Both the position numbers and the translations under genes were made by a program. From positions 32,751,942-32,815,941 of the forward strand of contig NW_024042261.1 of the NCBI RefSeq assembly GCF_014851395.1: a DNA stretch of 64,000 nucleotides, read 5' to 3'. The stretch comes from Micropterus salmoides (Eukaryota > Chordata > Actinopteri > Centrarchiformes > Centrarchidae). Shown here in pieces: positions 1 through 13,300 of this stretch. Each line of letters opens with the position of its first letter. The first letter of the stretch is position 1. The notes under the pieces are model-generated. The model ran no database searches and had not been told where the DNA came from. It saw only the letters and a program-made list of their open reading frames with translations.

Positions 1-770
1 GTATGTTGGAAATGATGGAAATACATTTCATTTCATGCAAGTTTGGGTGTTGTTTGAGTCTGAGGACGGGTGGTGGTGGTGGTGGTGGTGGTGGTGTTGG
101 GGGGTCCAAAGTCTGTGTGGGATAGGAGAGCGCAGACTCACTGCACAACCACGCATGCGCACAGATGACAAAACTCCACAGAGACCACAAGAAACAGTTG
201 TGGGGGACGGTGGGGTGGGGGGGATAGGGGGAGGACGGTAAATAGGACGAATTCAACAATCGTATGATTTCTTGATTGCAAATCATCTTGATTACAAAAA
301 CTACCTTTTATGACACCCATTGATTATTTCCACATGATTGCTACCCAACTATAAATAAACCGTTATGATTCTAACCCAAACATTTAGCCCACAGTAGGCT
401 ACGTGCAACTTCACTTCTATCCTGGGTAGGTTCAGCCAATCTGACAACTCACTGTAAATGTAACAACATTCTCGAGTGTAAGGCCAAAAGCGGAGTGTAA
501 AAGTGTTATAATGGGGAGTTACCTGTAGAACATTTTAAAAGTGCAAATAATTCAGTTAGGACATTGTATCCTACACGTTATGATGTGACTACAAATAACC
601 TCTCAGTAGTGATATCCTAAAGGCTCAAAACTTCTACAAAGTAGGATAAAGCAGGCTAACTATTAACTGACTGTACCAGTCACGTACTGTAGGCCTGAGC
701 CCCCACAGGATGGGCCTTGCTTTAATCGTGATTTCTGGGAAGGGGCAGAGGAGAGACAGGGCGTGCTTAC
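1..770 (-). other. yap1: yap1 intron 1 (partial) with G-rich simple repeat
   Basis: Non-coding sequence that follows the yap1 exon-1 donor on the minus strand. It contains a (TGG)n tract at 69-96 and a second G-rich stretch at about 198-237. No coding exon was found. Small open frames here have no recognisable similarity. Confidence 0.7.
69..96 (+). repeat. (TGG)n microsatellite
   Basis: About nine tandem TGG units, ending in a GTTGGGGGG run. It lies within yap1 intron 1. Confidence 0.9.
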
Positions 771-971
771 TTGTCTGGAATGGGACTTTGGTTCAGGAGG
801 TTTGAAGAAGGAGTCTGGCAGCTTTCTCATCCTCATGGGTACGGAAGGGGGTACGATTGTGTTTTTCGGGTTCATCACGGCGTTAAAAAGCGCCTCCAGG
901 TCCGTCTCAGAGTCGCCCCGTACATGGACGATTTGGTGTCCTGCAGGAGGGTTATGCTGGCTCGGATCCAT
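771..971 (-). CDS. yap1: YAP1 first coding exon (transcriptional co-activator, TEAD-binding region)
   Basis: This exon encodes the first 67 residues of Yes-associated protein, the nuclear effector of Hippo signalling that binds TEAD factors. The ATG is at 971. The coding sequence runs to a Gln codon followed by the donor GTAAGC (765-770), in phase 0, which matches the human exon 1/2 boundary. The segment QIVHVRGDSETDLEALFNAV and, later, LRKLP-type sequence (here MRKLPDSFFKPPEPKSHSRQ) form the TEAD interface. Ser54 and Phe55/Phe56 correspond to the human Ser94 loop. H16-V-R-G-D-S21 is a LATS HxRxxS site (human Ser61). Only seven residues precede PPAGHQ, so the long Pro/Gln-rich head of mammalian YAP1 is absent. 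The WW domains and the 14-3-3 site must lie in exons to the left of the window. The open frame continues past the donor to 663, but that part is intron. Confidence 0.95.
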
Positions 972-1580
972 TGTCCCAAAACAGTCTGCAAACTTTATGT
1001 GTCCGAAAATGTCGCGAGCAGAAACTCACAAAAAATAAGTTTGAGCCAATCCCAAACTTTTTTTTTTTCACGCAGCAGGAAAACAGGAAATATCGACGAC
1101 ACTCACTAAAAGTTATCTCGAGTCATTCTAGAGTTTAACAGTCGAGTTATCTTCTTCCAAACTGTGTTAGCTGTCAAAATCTAAAGTGAAAGAAAGTGTT
1201 TTCCTATTGTTTCTTGCTGGCATACTTGTGAATGTAACAAAGCGCATATCTACTCCACACTGGAATATGTGTTGCCGTCCGGGCCCCAACTTTTCCCAAA
1301 AAAAAAAAAAAAAAAAAAAAGAAAGCACACGCAGCCACAAAAGACAAAAAAAAACAAACAAACGCTTGGATGGAAGAATCCTACTTTTTTGTGTTTCGGC
1401 CAAGTTGAAACTGTTAGCGAATACACTTAGAAGAAAGATTCATAGTTCGTAGACCAAATCTCCGCAGCTCACTTTCTACAAAAAACTTTTGCTCCAGTCG
1501 GCTCTAAACTTTGGGCAGGACATCAAACTTTATGACTCATAGGATGTCTGCTCCAGAGGCGGGGCTTAGCTTTAATTGGG
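972..1580 (-). promoter_or_regulatory. yap1: yap1 5'UTR and proximal promoter (putative)
   Basis: This is the sequence immediately 5' of the yap1 ATG on the minus strand. No TATA box is obvious. A poly(A) run on the plus strand (poly(T) on the coding strand) occupies 1298-1320. A perfect AP-1 core TGACTCA is at 1533-1539 and a GC box (GGCGGGGC) at 1558-1565. The transcription start cannot be fixed from sequence alone, so the boundaries are approximate. Confidence 0.45.
1298..1320 (+). repeat. poly(A) tract
   Basis: An uninterrupted run of 23 A in the upstream region of yap1. It could be the tail of an old retroposed copy, but I see no matching body or target duplication. Confidence 0.9.
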
Positions 1581-3460
1581 ACAAGAGTCTTTAAAGGTAC
1601 AGTCAGTGTAGCCCAGGGGCCCGAGAGGGTCCAGGGGCCTCCAAACTCATTTATGAACTTCTGTTAAATCAATTTGAACCAAAGGGACCCACATTTGATC
1701 AGTTATATGTCCTAACTTTTAATGTTAAAATCCCTTCATCTCCAACCTCAATTTAACAGGATTTTAATAGTCTGCATAATCCATGGTGACTTTTGTTATT
1801 GTTTATTTAATAATCAAGGGGGCAATTGAACAGTCATCCTTACACATTAATTAGATAATCTGGACAACAATTGCTGAATTAAGGTTTTCCTTATTTTATT
1901 GGCAACCCATTGAATAGGCCAACTACAAGGACCCCTGCTGATCCCTGATTTAATTATGATGTTGAATTGTGGCTAATTTGCCTCCCAAAATGTAGAAATA
2001 CCAGAATGTTAAGTAAATAGATGAATAAAATCAACATACATGTTTCATAATTTGAAGCTCACTTTAAGATTCCCAACAATGCACAGGCAGGTGAAAAAAT
2101 TGTTTGTGGAAGCAACATCAAACTGAACACAGAATTCTGCCAAAACAAACAGGTTCTGTATTGCTTCAGGTTTTTTTTTAAATGTATGTGTTTTTAGATA
2201 CTTAAAAAGTCTCTCAGGATTTATTGCATTGTTACTACTTTTAAAATGTGGTTATTTATTTAGAACACAGGCTAGTGTATGTCTTTATGCTTCTCAGTGT
2301 TATGTATAAAATATTATACATTCTGGCTATGGATGATGACAAAACACACATTTTTACAACTCAACGATTGTAACAATAATTCAAAGCCACACTTTCTCTC
2401 ATCAGTATGTATAAAAGTAGCCTACTATTTTTTTCTCTTTTTTTTCTTTTTTACAGTGCTCATGAAAAGTAGATCCATGCAGTTCCCACAATTGTTATGC
2501 TAATGAGGCCCCTCTTCCATTGAGAAATCATTTTGTCAAGATCCACTCTCTTTGGATACAGAGGCTCTGTTTCAACTCTTTTTCCCATACATCCACTGAA
2601 TGAATCATTATGAAGCCCTATTAAATACCAGCAGACACTGTAAATCCCCGATGAACAGATTAAAGAGCTTCCCTCTGCCAGTTGCGGAAACATGCATTTG
2701 TTTGTAAAAAAGATGCACGTCTCACATTTAGTTTGTTCTTTTAGTATATAGGCTACTGTTTATTTTTAATTTAATTTCAAAACTTTGAAACGTTGAAACA
2801 TTTAAGATGAAACTGTGAAACTGCTTAGAATATGCATGCAACAGGTCCAATATAATAAAATCCTGGTATTATGTCATTCATTGTGGACTTTCACCACGTT
2901 TCATTGTATTAATGTCCTGTATCACTATAATATTCCCATAATTGTCCAGGTATTTTTTTATGTGTCCATTATATTATATATCTATATATCTTTTCTTTTT
3001 TTTTCATGAATGACACATTCTGTTGACACATGCAGTCAGTCAAGAGATGTCCATTGTCTGGATGAATGTAGTCAATTTTACATCATTGTAAGACCCATTA
3101 AAGAGATGGACTCCAGTGTCCCGGCAGCCCTGAGGGGACCACCCACTTGGCAGAGAGTCACTCCTGGTCAGCATCTCTTCATCAAGGCAGTCTCAGTCTC
3201 ACAAGGGTTTGGTTGGATGCTGCGGAATATCAGGAGAAACCATTTCCTAGGGCCCATTTCACTGAATCAGTCTGATGTCCTGAAAGACAATGCGGCGATA
3301 CTAGTCCTTTCTATTTAAAACACCTTTGGTCTGGTGTTATTATCAGATATAGTGACGCATGGTGTTGCTAAAGACAGATGGGCAGATGGAAGCTTTAGTG
3401 CCCCCTACAGTCTTTAATGCGTGCATACAGTCTATAGATCATAATGAACAAACAGGCAAA

Positions 3461-3519
<59 letters not shown>

Positions 3520-5420
3520 TCTCAAGGCAAGGCGAGTTTTTCGTATAGCATATTTCAGCAAGGCAACATAGCAACATAGGTCAATCTAAAAATACCTTTA
3601 AGTAGAATTAAAGAGTTAAATAGAAAATAAAAAACAAGATTAAACAGGACAGTAACACACATTACATACACATTTCTGTCTCCATTTCCTTTTTAAAATT
3701 TCTTCAAATACTATATCAGCACCATATTAGAAATACATGTTATGTATATTAGCGTTTTTATCATATGTCTTTTTAGTTTTATAAATAAAATCTTGATTTT
3801 CTTTCATCTATTGTGTACCTATACTCAATGGATTAAACTTGTTTTGCATTATGCATATATGTCAAATGATGTTGTCTGTGCAATATGCAATCTTGTTGAA
3901 CATGAGTGTTACCTACTATCCAGTCAGTTTTATCTTTTTACATGCATCCAATTCCGTTTTACAGAAACGGAGCCAGAGCAGACACTCATTCTTTGCATGT
4001 TAAATGGACTGTAACAAAACAGGACAAAATACTTTTGAGAATAAGCTTCACAACGGACCAAAGCACAAGCTTGAACTTGCAGCTGTGGAAACGTCTTCCC
4101 TTATTTTCAGCACTCTTGCCTTTCTTGTTGAGTTTCTGGGTGTTGTGCTGGTTAAGGCTTAAATGTCATTAAGCACACCATTGTATGCTATAATGACTCT
4201 GAACAGAAGTGAAGGTGACCCTGAGTAGTCTGAGTAAATATTTGGTCAGTGCTGTGCAGATTGTTTGCAGATGAACTCTTACTGTACACGATTTTACTGT
4301 TTTACTTATATATGCATTCAGATATATTCGCTTGCAGATGCAAGTGAAGTTGGATGAATTGATGAACAGGACATTTTTTACTTTAACATCGTTTTTTTTT
4401 TTTTAAATACACACATACACCTTTTTTGAAATTGACTGAAATTCAGTTGATGAAAAGAGAGGTGGCGGCCTGTCTTTTGATTGGACTGGCTGTTTTTTCT
4501 AGACACATTTTTGATTCAGCAACACTTTAACACAAGTTAAATATCAGAATTGACATTGTCAGTGTTTTTCCTCTCTAATCACCATATGACCATTGCTTTA
4601 GAAGTGATGTCGATGTCCCCTCCTCAAATAACCACTTTGGGCAGCTTTTGTCCCTTGTATTACAGAATGTCTTTGCACACAACTCACAACAGGACTTCTG
4701 CTGCTGCAGGCATCATCATACACCAAGGTGAGCATATTTTCTGTATATGTGTCTGTTCTCAGTTATGGTGTATGATAACAAGGAGTGACTCTACATGGCA
4801 GTGAGACTCCAGTCATGTCATTGTTTATAGCCCCTTGTTGTAACACTAAAGAATGTATCCATGCACAGAACCAGAAACCTGCAGTTAAACAAAAAATTCC
4901 ATCACCGATAGAAGTCTGACTCATTTAAATGAGCTTGGGTTTCCTCCACCTCTTGGAGCAAGTCCTAGCAGGCTGACTGAAGGGCAAAACCAGACATGCT
5001 GCTGAAGGAGGGGCAACTGAATTCACATCAATAATCCCTGCAGCTATTTTTTGGCAAGGGAGATAAAGAACCATTTATTTAATAATGATAAGTAAAATCA
5101 AATAAATATGGCATTTTGTCTACTGACGTTACTAAATAAAATAGGACATAAAGCAAGAGTAAAGTTCACGGTAGATGCAAACAAAAGGCTGGAAGCCCTC
5201 TGGCAGAGGCTCACCTTGTTGAGCCAGTAGGTTGAGTCTACAGCACAAGACATAATCGTCCTTTCTACAACCATCAAAGAAAGACAAACACACCTTCAAC
5301 GTTGCAACACTTCTCTGTATAAACCATTTCCGGTCCTCAGTCCATTTACTGACTATGATATGCATCATTGAGGAAATACTAACACTGCCAAACACACCGC
5401 ACTCAGTGAGTTTATCAGTA
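1581..5420. other. Intergenic region between yap1 and the 3' end of cep126
   Basis: No gene could be supported. In human the space between CEP126 and YAP1 holds CFAP300; no open frame here resembles it on either strand. Two stretches, about 2490-2700 and 3090-3310, are less AT-rich and less repetitive than their surroundings and could be conserved non-coding elements. A (TC)n(AC)n microsatellite is at 3461-3516. Confidence 0.6.
3461..3516 (+). repeat. (CT)n(CA)n compound microsatellite
   Basis: Nine to ten CT units followed directly by about 18 CA units. It is intergenic. Confidence 0.95.
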
Positions 5421-5434
5421 CATTGATATCAAGC

Positions 5435-5440
5435 TTTATT
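5435..5440 (-). terminator. cep126: cep126 polyadenylation signal (AATAAA)
   Basis: AATAAA on the minus strand, about 500 nt after the cep126 stop codon. It implies a 3'UTR of roughly 5420-5937. It is the first canonical signal I see after the stop; usage is inferred. Confidence 0.55.
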
Positions 5441-5937
5441 CAGTTCATGTCAATATGGTCTCAAAATAGTTCCCCTCAAATATAGTTTTTAATACATAAA
5501 ATAAATACAGAATGAGAAATCTTTTAAAATAAAAAAAGAATCTTATAAAAATCTACAGTGTATTTTTGCAATTGTTTCTGGTCATGTGTCAATTACAAGA
5601 AGAAGGGCCATTTTTCATTTGTGAAATTAAAACAAAGTCGATATAAATTTCTAATAATTTGTTATCTTAGTAATACGTGGCTCAACAAAAGCTAAAAGAA
5701 GCTATTTTTTGTATTCTTGTCCATGCAGATGAATTCAAAAGTATTTCCAACTTAACAACTTAAAAATTTAGTTAGGCCTGACTGTCTCCACAGTCGATTG
5801 CTTCTGATCTCTTAGATCTTGAAGTTACTCCAGTGGGCATATTTAGTTTTACAGGGTAAGAAAGTGGTTGGTTATACAGTATGACACAGGGATTGTGCAC
5901 TGATGGGAGAGACCGCTGTGGACCACACATACTTCAG

Positions 5938-7330
5938 TCAAAATTTCTTCTGGTATCGAGAGCGGTTGTTAGCTGAGGATGCACGGTGCTTGTGATGGTT
6001 TGTGACTTTCACTTCCCTTGTCTGAAAACAGTGAAAGAAGGTAAGTACTAAAAAATGTTCAAACGGCACCTCATGTGTTGAGGCAAGCAACAGATCCCTT
6101 AAAAATTCATACTTACAGAGGGTGCACGCGTGCCAGTATAACCACCAACATGTTCCCGTACACCTACAAATAGTAACAGGTAGGATTGGTTCTCCTGCAT
6201 TGGAATGACAAAATCTTAATACTTTCGTGTTATATTCAGATCACAACAAGTTGATCAGCTCTGGCCTAATGCAAATAGCCTTTTGTTTGTGGAAAAGTGC
6301 TCACAGTACAGCTGGTGGTTGAGTCTGTCCAGGGATAGGAGGATTTTCTGCTCTTCCAAGGAAATGGTGGTGTGTGCCCGCTGTTGGCTGCGCTGTTGCA
6401 CCGTTCCAGTCCTCTGTGTTTGAGCTGTATCCATGGCAGCCACAATATCCCTTTCTTCCAGTAGGCCTTCATGTACTTCAGCCAGGTGTATCTGTGCTGT
6501 ACTCTGCAAACCTGAGAGCACAGGAAAAGCGTGCAGTTGTCTGTCAAAATTCGTAAGGCCTCAACGTTGTATTGCATTGAGAATGGGATAACTCCTTAGA
6601 GCTTTTTGGTTAGGGTTAGTTACTTTGGGTTATTTTTGGTTATACATTAAAGAAAATAGATGCAGGAGAGAAGTCTTATGACATGTTAAACTTTTTTGCA
6701 GTAATGCTGATTACAGAACTTACATGTTTGCTTTCACAGAAACCTAAAGACAGACAAACAGTAACCACAATACCTTCATCTGTAAAGGCCATGTCATAAG
6801 TACTGGAAAACGGTCTGACTGGCTCTGTGGTTTTTTTTGTTGGCTACACAAAACAAACAAAAACACATGTTAGCTGGATGAAGGTCTTAGGTGAACCTTT
6901 AATAAAATTTATGTAGCCAATAGTACACTGCAAAAATTCTCGGTGATAGGCATAAAGCACAATAACAGGTAGAGCAAGTTGTAAACAAAAACATTATGCT
7001 TCAATGCATTCACACTGACAACTCAAGTCCATCTGGAAAGTCTTGCCTTGGGAAGAATAAATCGTGGCGTCTAGTTAGATTTACCATCATTAAGGACAGA
7101 TCTTGAAAGGGACTGCAAAACTGATTCAACAAGTTCAAACACACGCCCATTAACTGATCTTTAGCAATTATTCTTACTCTTTCTCCCCACAGGGCCGCTG
7201 CATGCATGTACCTGAGAAGGCTGAGGAAACCGTCTGTTCCCTGAGCCAGGAGGCTGTCGGCTTTGCTCCACGCATTGTTTCCTCACAACACGCCCACTCT
7301 CCGGGGCCTGTCTTCTGAGGATGGGTTTTT
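5938..7330 (-). CDS. cep126: cep126 exons 7-11 (C-terminal region and stop)
   Basis: Exons 7330-7212, 6843-6774, 6511-6305, 6163-6117 and 6021-5938. Exon 7 completes a Glu codon and reads KPILRRQAPESGRVV. Exon 8 uses an acceptor with a long T-rich tract and reads PTKKTTEPVRPFSSTYDMAF. Exon 9 carries LEEQKILLSLDRLNHQLY. Exon 10 is only 47 bp (VREHVGGYTGTRAPS). Exon 11 ends NNRSRYQKKF and a stop. In exon 9 the frame stays open beyond the GTGAGC donor to a TGA at 6255-6257. That would give a slightly shorter alternative C-terminus if exons 10 and 11 were skipped. Confidence 0.82.
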
Positions 7331-10300
7331 CTGAAAGAAGTCATTAAAATAATACAAAAATCATAACTACATAAACATACATGACAATGTTAACCACTAT
7401 GTGGTGAGCCCAGGCCCCTGTGGTCCTAGGAGGATACATAACAAAATTGTTTCCATCTTTAGGCCTGCACAAATGTATTCTCAGAAGCTTAAATTAAGTA
7501 ATTACATGAAAAGTAGATTCTTAATCATTTTCTCTGATGAATGGAAAATGTGGTCTAAAGCCAACATTTGAATTGAACTCCTGTGACAGCTTTGACTCGG
7601 CTGATAAGTCTATAACTGTTGATGGCAACATGGGGCAGATTGGCACGGGATTGAGGCAAGGCAGACAACAGGTCATTGTGAGGCAGGAAGTTTTTAGAGT
7701 CAACTAGGTCCACTTTATCAGATATTACTGGCTTCCGTTTCTCAAGATCAGTAATCAAGATTTTAACTTCACTGTCTTTTCAATATTAAAACATGAGATG
7801 ACCCAAAAAGAACAGTATGTTATTATAGGGATCAATTTTAATAAATGTGTAAAAAAGCGAATAATGATAAACACTAACTGCCAAAGAAGACACAGCATGT
7901 TGATGCAAATTACGAAAAATAGTTTTTCAGTGAAAATATGTCTCTTGGGAATCTTATACAACTTTGCAAATTAGCAGTCACACAAACATCATGAAGCTCA
8001 TTCACTGCATGTGAGGACAGATAAAAGTACAGATTCAAAGAATCACTAGGATTGTAATTATGTGTTAAGGATAAAGCATAAAAGGGCTACAGTCCTGCAG
8101 CCGGTTTTCACAAGTGAACTTGAAATTTGAAGTTTGATAGCTAATGTTTAGAAACAAAGGGGCTCAAGAGAAACTGCATGGAAATTTAAATTACACATCC
8201 CTGCACATAGAAACCAAGCTTAAGCTGTGCGAGGGACGGTCAGCCAAAATTTACATTACCATCCTTGGTGGCTAAGGCACTGCGGACACCGTGCCAGAGC
8301 TGTGAGATCTCCTGATCTGTGGGAGTGCAATCTAAACAGAGGCTTTTTTCATCATAAACCATCCCTCTTCTTTTACTGCAGCCCTGAGGTTCCTGATGAC
8401 CTGAGCTGGGCGTGCCCTTCTTGAGCTCCTCTGACACGGGGCAGGTACACGAGGGTGGCAGTGGTGTGTACAAAACAGAACTATCTGTTCTGATTACATG
8501 ATGTGTGTAAGGTGAGAAAAAGCCTTCTGCGTTGTCCTTGAGCAGGACCTGCTCCAGAGTTTGTTTACAGTTGACACTTGCATGATCCATGCCATATGGA
8601 GTCTTAGTGATGTGCGGGGTCTTTTCTTCCACGGATTCCATCCTGGGAGGTGGGCGGGGCACCATGATCTTCCCTTGGGCTTTGGCAATCTGACTCACCT
8701 CAGTGGCAGATTGAGGTCGTATGACAGTGCCCTTTCTAGCCCGCGAGGAAACAGGACCCCCTCCAGCTTTGGCAGAGCGGTCTCTCCAAGGGACCTTCGG
8801 GCCACCAGTCCTGGTACTGCTCCCTGGTGCTTTGACCTCGTCTGCTTGTTCTTGGGGCAAGCTGACTTGAACCCCAACATCTGCCCACGCTTGCTTTGTA
8901 AAGTGATAACCAGTGGAGGCTGGAGGGGTCATGCTGGGTCCAGGCTTGGAAGCCCCAGAGACTGTAGTAAGACTTAGCTGGTGGTCCTCTGAGTTGTTAT
9001 TTAACTGAGAAATTATGGAAGACTTGCCTTTCATCTGTTTCATTATGTTTTGTTCTTTGTCCTCTTTTTCCATGTGTACCTCATCAAACCAACGCAGCTT
9101 CTTTTTGACAGTGTTGTTGCTCTCCACATCCTTAGTCTTTTCCCTAGTCAATTCAACACTATCTCTGATCGCTAAAGCTACTTGTTTTGCAAAGATTAAA
9201 TGTCCTGAGTCATACACACATGTGGTATCTCCGGACATATATTTGGACTGCTTTTTAAGGATTCCTTTAATGAATCTGACTTCACATACTGAATGAGATG
9301 TCCCCAGTGAAATAGGCAATTTTTGTACTTCCTCCACAGGACACTTAAGGCACTTAAGAGTGTCTGATTGAATGTTAGACAAGCATGGGTGTTGCAGCGA
9401 TGTTGTATTAATGGGCTTCTCAGTGTTGGGCTCTGACTTTGAAACCTTATTGAGGTTGTTTATGGAAGCACTAGTCTCTTTCTGGGATGACAGATAGTGG
9501 TTTTCTTTTCCTGTTTGCTGAAGAGTTCCTTCTCGCGGGGTATTATCTGTTGTGCTATCGTTCAAGAAAATATTTGGCTTTGGGGGAGCCCCAAACAAAA
9601 CTTCTTTGCTGTTGCCATTTTTGACAGGAAAAAGAATTTCTGTAGCTGATGGATGTTTTAATTTTTTGTCATCATGGGCCGTCTGCTGCCTGAGATCCAA
9701 CAAAGCCTCTTGTTTCGGATATGAAGACTGAAGTGCACTGTTGCTGGGAACAACTCTATTTGTAACAATGATGTTGTCATTGGGACTGTTTTGCAGGGAG
9801 TGTACCTCAAAGTGCTCTGGGTCTGCACTAATAATTTCACAAAGACTTAATTGGTTGCAGTTGTGCAGAGCAGGCTGGACCTCTGTTTTAGGTGTTTTCT
9901 CAACAGATGTGAACACCCAAGGAGCTTTAGAAACATGCATCTTATTATCAGGCCTTTCAGAGTCCTCTTGTTTTTTCTGCTTTGATTCATGTTGTTTTCT
10001 TGATTGGGGTAAGTTATCAGCACAACACATCATCGCTGAGAAAGAAGTTAAGTCTGATGCTGGACACAAATCATTTTGCTTTCTCAGGTCTGGATGGGGA
10101 TTTTCTGAGTCAAGCAAGAATGGTGAATAGGAAGACTGTAGATTTTTTGTGCTGTGGTTGGGGTCCTCATTTTCCAAACTGTCCTTACTTGAAAGGCTTT
10201 CAGAATTACAGCAATCAGACAGGTAGCTGTCCTGAAATATGGAAGCAAAAGAGAGGCGATGATCAGAGAATAATATGACTTACATTTTCCTTATACAGTA

Positions 10301-13300
10301 TATCTAGAAGAAATAAAGAAACAAGAAATTGAGGGCTAGAAAGTGAAGTTTACCCTGGTGATGCTAAGGCACATCTTAATAGGCAATTTCAAGATTACAG
10401 CTTATCTCTTTAATGTTGTAATTTTTCCTCACCAGCCCTTGCATCTCACGGAGTAAAAGAATTTGGCAGTTTAATTTTCCCTATTTTATTTCTCAAAGGT
10501 GATGTGGACAGTATCAAATCTAAATTTTGCCTTTCTTTCACTTCACTTTTCAATGATTGTTAGCACACCTAAACCTGGCAACATAATTTAAGCTCATGAT
10601 GAATATCTTCTGAAACAAAAAAGCAATTGAAAGTGCTGTATGTTGCATGTGTAAATACATTGTTGCTACCTAGGTAAATAGACCTGGAAAACCACCCTGA
10701 TCAATCACAGGGTTCAAATTTTGGTCTACTTGGTGGCCATTAGATCCCACATCGCTTTCTTGTGTCATTTTAAATCAGGTGTGCATGTTCATGTACATGA
10801 GGTGACATCTCATTAGCCAACTTCTTTTTTTTTCTAAAATAACCACAGTGAATGATACAGGGAGTACAATTGCATAAACTTGACATATCTGTGAACAACG
10901 TTTGGTGTTAATTCCCTCCTCTTAGATCAATATGCATGTATTATGCACAGGTCAGATCTGAAAGGGGCATTGTACCAATATTCCAGTAAGAAATTGGTGG
11001 TGGTTAAGGTTCTGACAGCCAAGAGGGGTATTCCTGGTATGGGAAAGAGCTCATGTCACAATGCCGCCCCCTAGAGGTCTGCTTGTGTATGATGAGATAC
11101 AAAAACAGGCATTTGAAGTGCCTGATTTCTGAATCACTGGGGGGAAAAAACTAGCTATGCTAATATGTGCAGTGATTAAGATAATCAATGCACTCATTCC
11201 ATCAACATACTTTTCTTCACACATTACATTGGAGACATTAATATTTAGACCCCAGCTTTCACCCTTAAACACGTAAATGTATACTATAAACGCGTACCCA
11301 GATCCAATATATAATCCTGTAGTGTGTGTGTAGTGCATCTGTTTTTTTAAACAACAGATATATTTTTGATTAGTTGATTGCAGTAAAAGTGAAATTTCTG
11401 AATATAAAGTATTTAAAATAGTTCCTGACAAACTACTCAAATGCAGTTACTACTCCTAGAATTTGGTGTGACAGCGTGTCTACATGTTACGGACAGACAC
11501 GACTGGCTGACCACATAAATACAGTTTGCTTAAAATTTCAAATGACAGGAAATTAAGTGTCAGCTTCAGATTTCATTCCAGCTACTACTTAAACTTTCTT
11601 GACATATCTCTCATCTGACCATGTTCATGGTTATTTTAAGATAGGAACAGTCAGACTTCTCTTCCCACAAGCTGACTCTGCTCTCATCCTTAACAACTTT
11701 TGGCCAATTTATAAACTTCTAAATTTTAAGAAGATGGTAGCCAAGCAAGTGTTTAACATCATCAATAATAAAATCTGCTTGATAATAAAGGTCTAGTTTT
11801 CAAGCAGGTGATAGCACAGAGACTCTTCTAAAAAATCTTTTAGCAGTAGACAGTGGTCACTCAACTGACATACAGTATTACTGTCTTATGGGTTTGTGTA
11901 TGCGTGTGAAGAGACAAAGCATCTTATAACATAAAGCAGCCCTATACAAAAAAGGGGAGGGATGAAATGAGAATACCAGCCAAACATTTCATGTGTTTGG
12001 GTTCTGTTGTGTATTTCCTCTTTTATTATGGTTGAATCCTTCCTCACGTCTTTGTTAACTTCGCTTCCTAACTTTGTGTTTTTCCGCTCCGTGTATTAGG
12101 TTTTTCCTTGTGTCATTCATTCATTCTGTCCTGTTTTACTTTGTTACTCATCTCCTCTTGTTTCAGACCACCTCACTTCCTGCCATTGTGTGATTGTCTG
12201 CCCTGACCTGATTCCTCTCACTTGTGTCATTACCCTCACTCTTTGCTAGTTCACCAATGTCGTTTGACCTTTATTCCAGCCTTCTTCTTGCGTTAGTTTC
12301 CCAGTGTTTTTGGATGATCTGTGTTTCCCTTGGACCTCTGCTATTTTGTTGGACTTGGATTCTTGTACTCTGTTTGTGTTTTGTTTGTTTGCCTGTGCTG
12401 GACTATTAAGATTTATTAAGCTATTATTAAATCTTTGAATCTCTACTCTGCCTCCAGTGTCTGCAATTGGGTCCTATCCCTTTTGTTCCTGTGTTCCACG
12501 CTTATTATTGCGACAAACATTTTGTTTCCGGCAAATTCAAATGTCATAAACAACATACCTGTGGACTGTGATCTTGTTGTTTCTCTTGTGTTTCTTTGGT
12601 TTGTTGACTGCTCTTGAAGCAAGTCATGCTCTGCTCCTGAAGCAATTTCGTGTAGGCCTCAACAGCAGAGAGTGCTTGGTGGTGGGAGTTTCTGGAGGGA
12701 GGCTTAGGAGAGGGAGTGCAGCTCCTTTTATGAGAAAACAGAAAAATCTCTTTTCAGCATGTAGGACATGTGAGAATGATACGATTATTAATCTGACTTT
12801 TTCACCTGCTAATGTTAGAGTTGCTGGACAAGAAACAGGACTGCTGAGCGTATGAATTTAAGGTGCCTTGAATTTGACTGAGTGCGTCTTCAATATTCCG
12901 TACATTTCGTCTTAAACCTAAAATACCATAAAAGAAAACATACAATAAATTGAAATGTATTAAGACTGTTGTGTGTGATTTCTCAGTTCTAAGAGGCATA
13001 TGAAAGATACATCACTAACATTGTCTGTATCTCTGAGAAGGAGGTAGATGGGCTCTTTGGAAGCGCTCAGTTGCATTCTGCACTCGCTGCCTGCGTTGCT
13101 GTAGGATGTTCTCTCTGAGCCGTTGCTCCTGCACGTCCCACTGCTTCCGTTTTTCCTCCAAAGCCCTGAGCCATGAACAAAGAGCAGAGCATGAACCTGA
13201 GGCACATTTTAACTGATTAAATGTTGACTGGCCATGTTTTAGATAAAGAAACCTGAGTCAGTTGCTCAAGATATTTTTTCAACAGTCATTAATAAATTAG

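Noticed and set aside
3010..3318. 102-codon open frame considered as a remnant of CFAP300
   Set aside because: No resemblance to CFAP300 and no splice-compatible partners.
7510..7765. Open stretch on the minus strand between cep126 exons 6 and 7
   Set aside because: It stays open in two frames, but exon 6 (phase 1) joins directly and correctly to exon 7 at 7330, and neither translation resembles CEP126.
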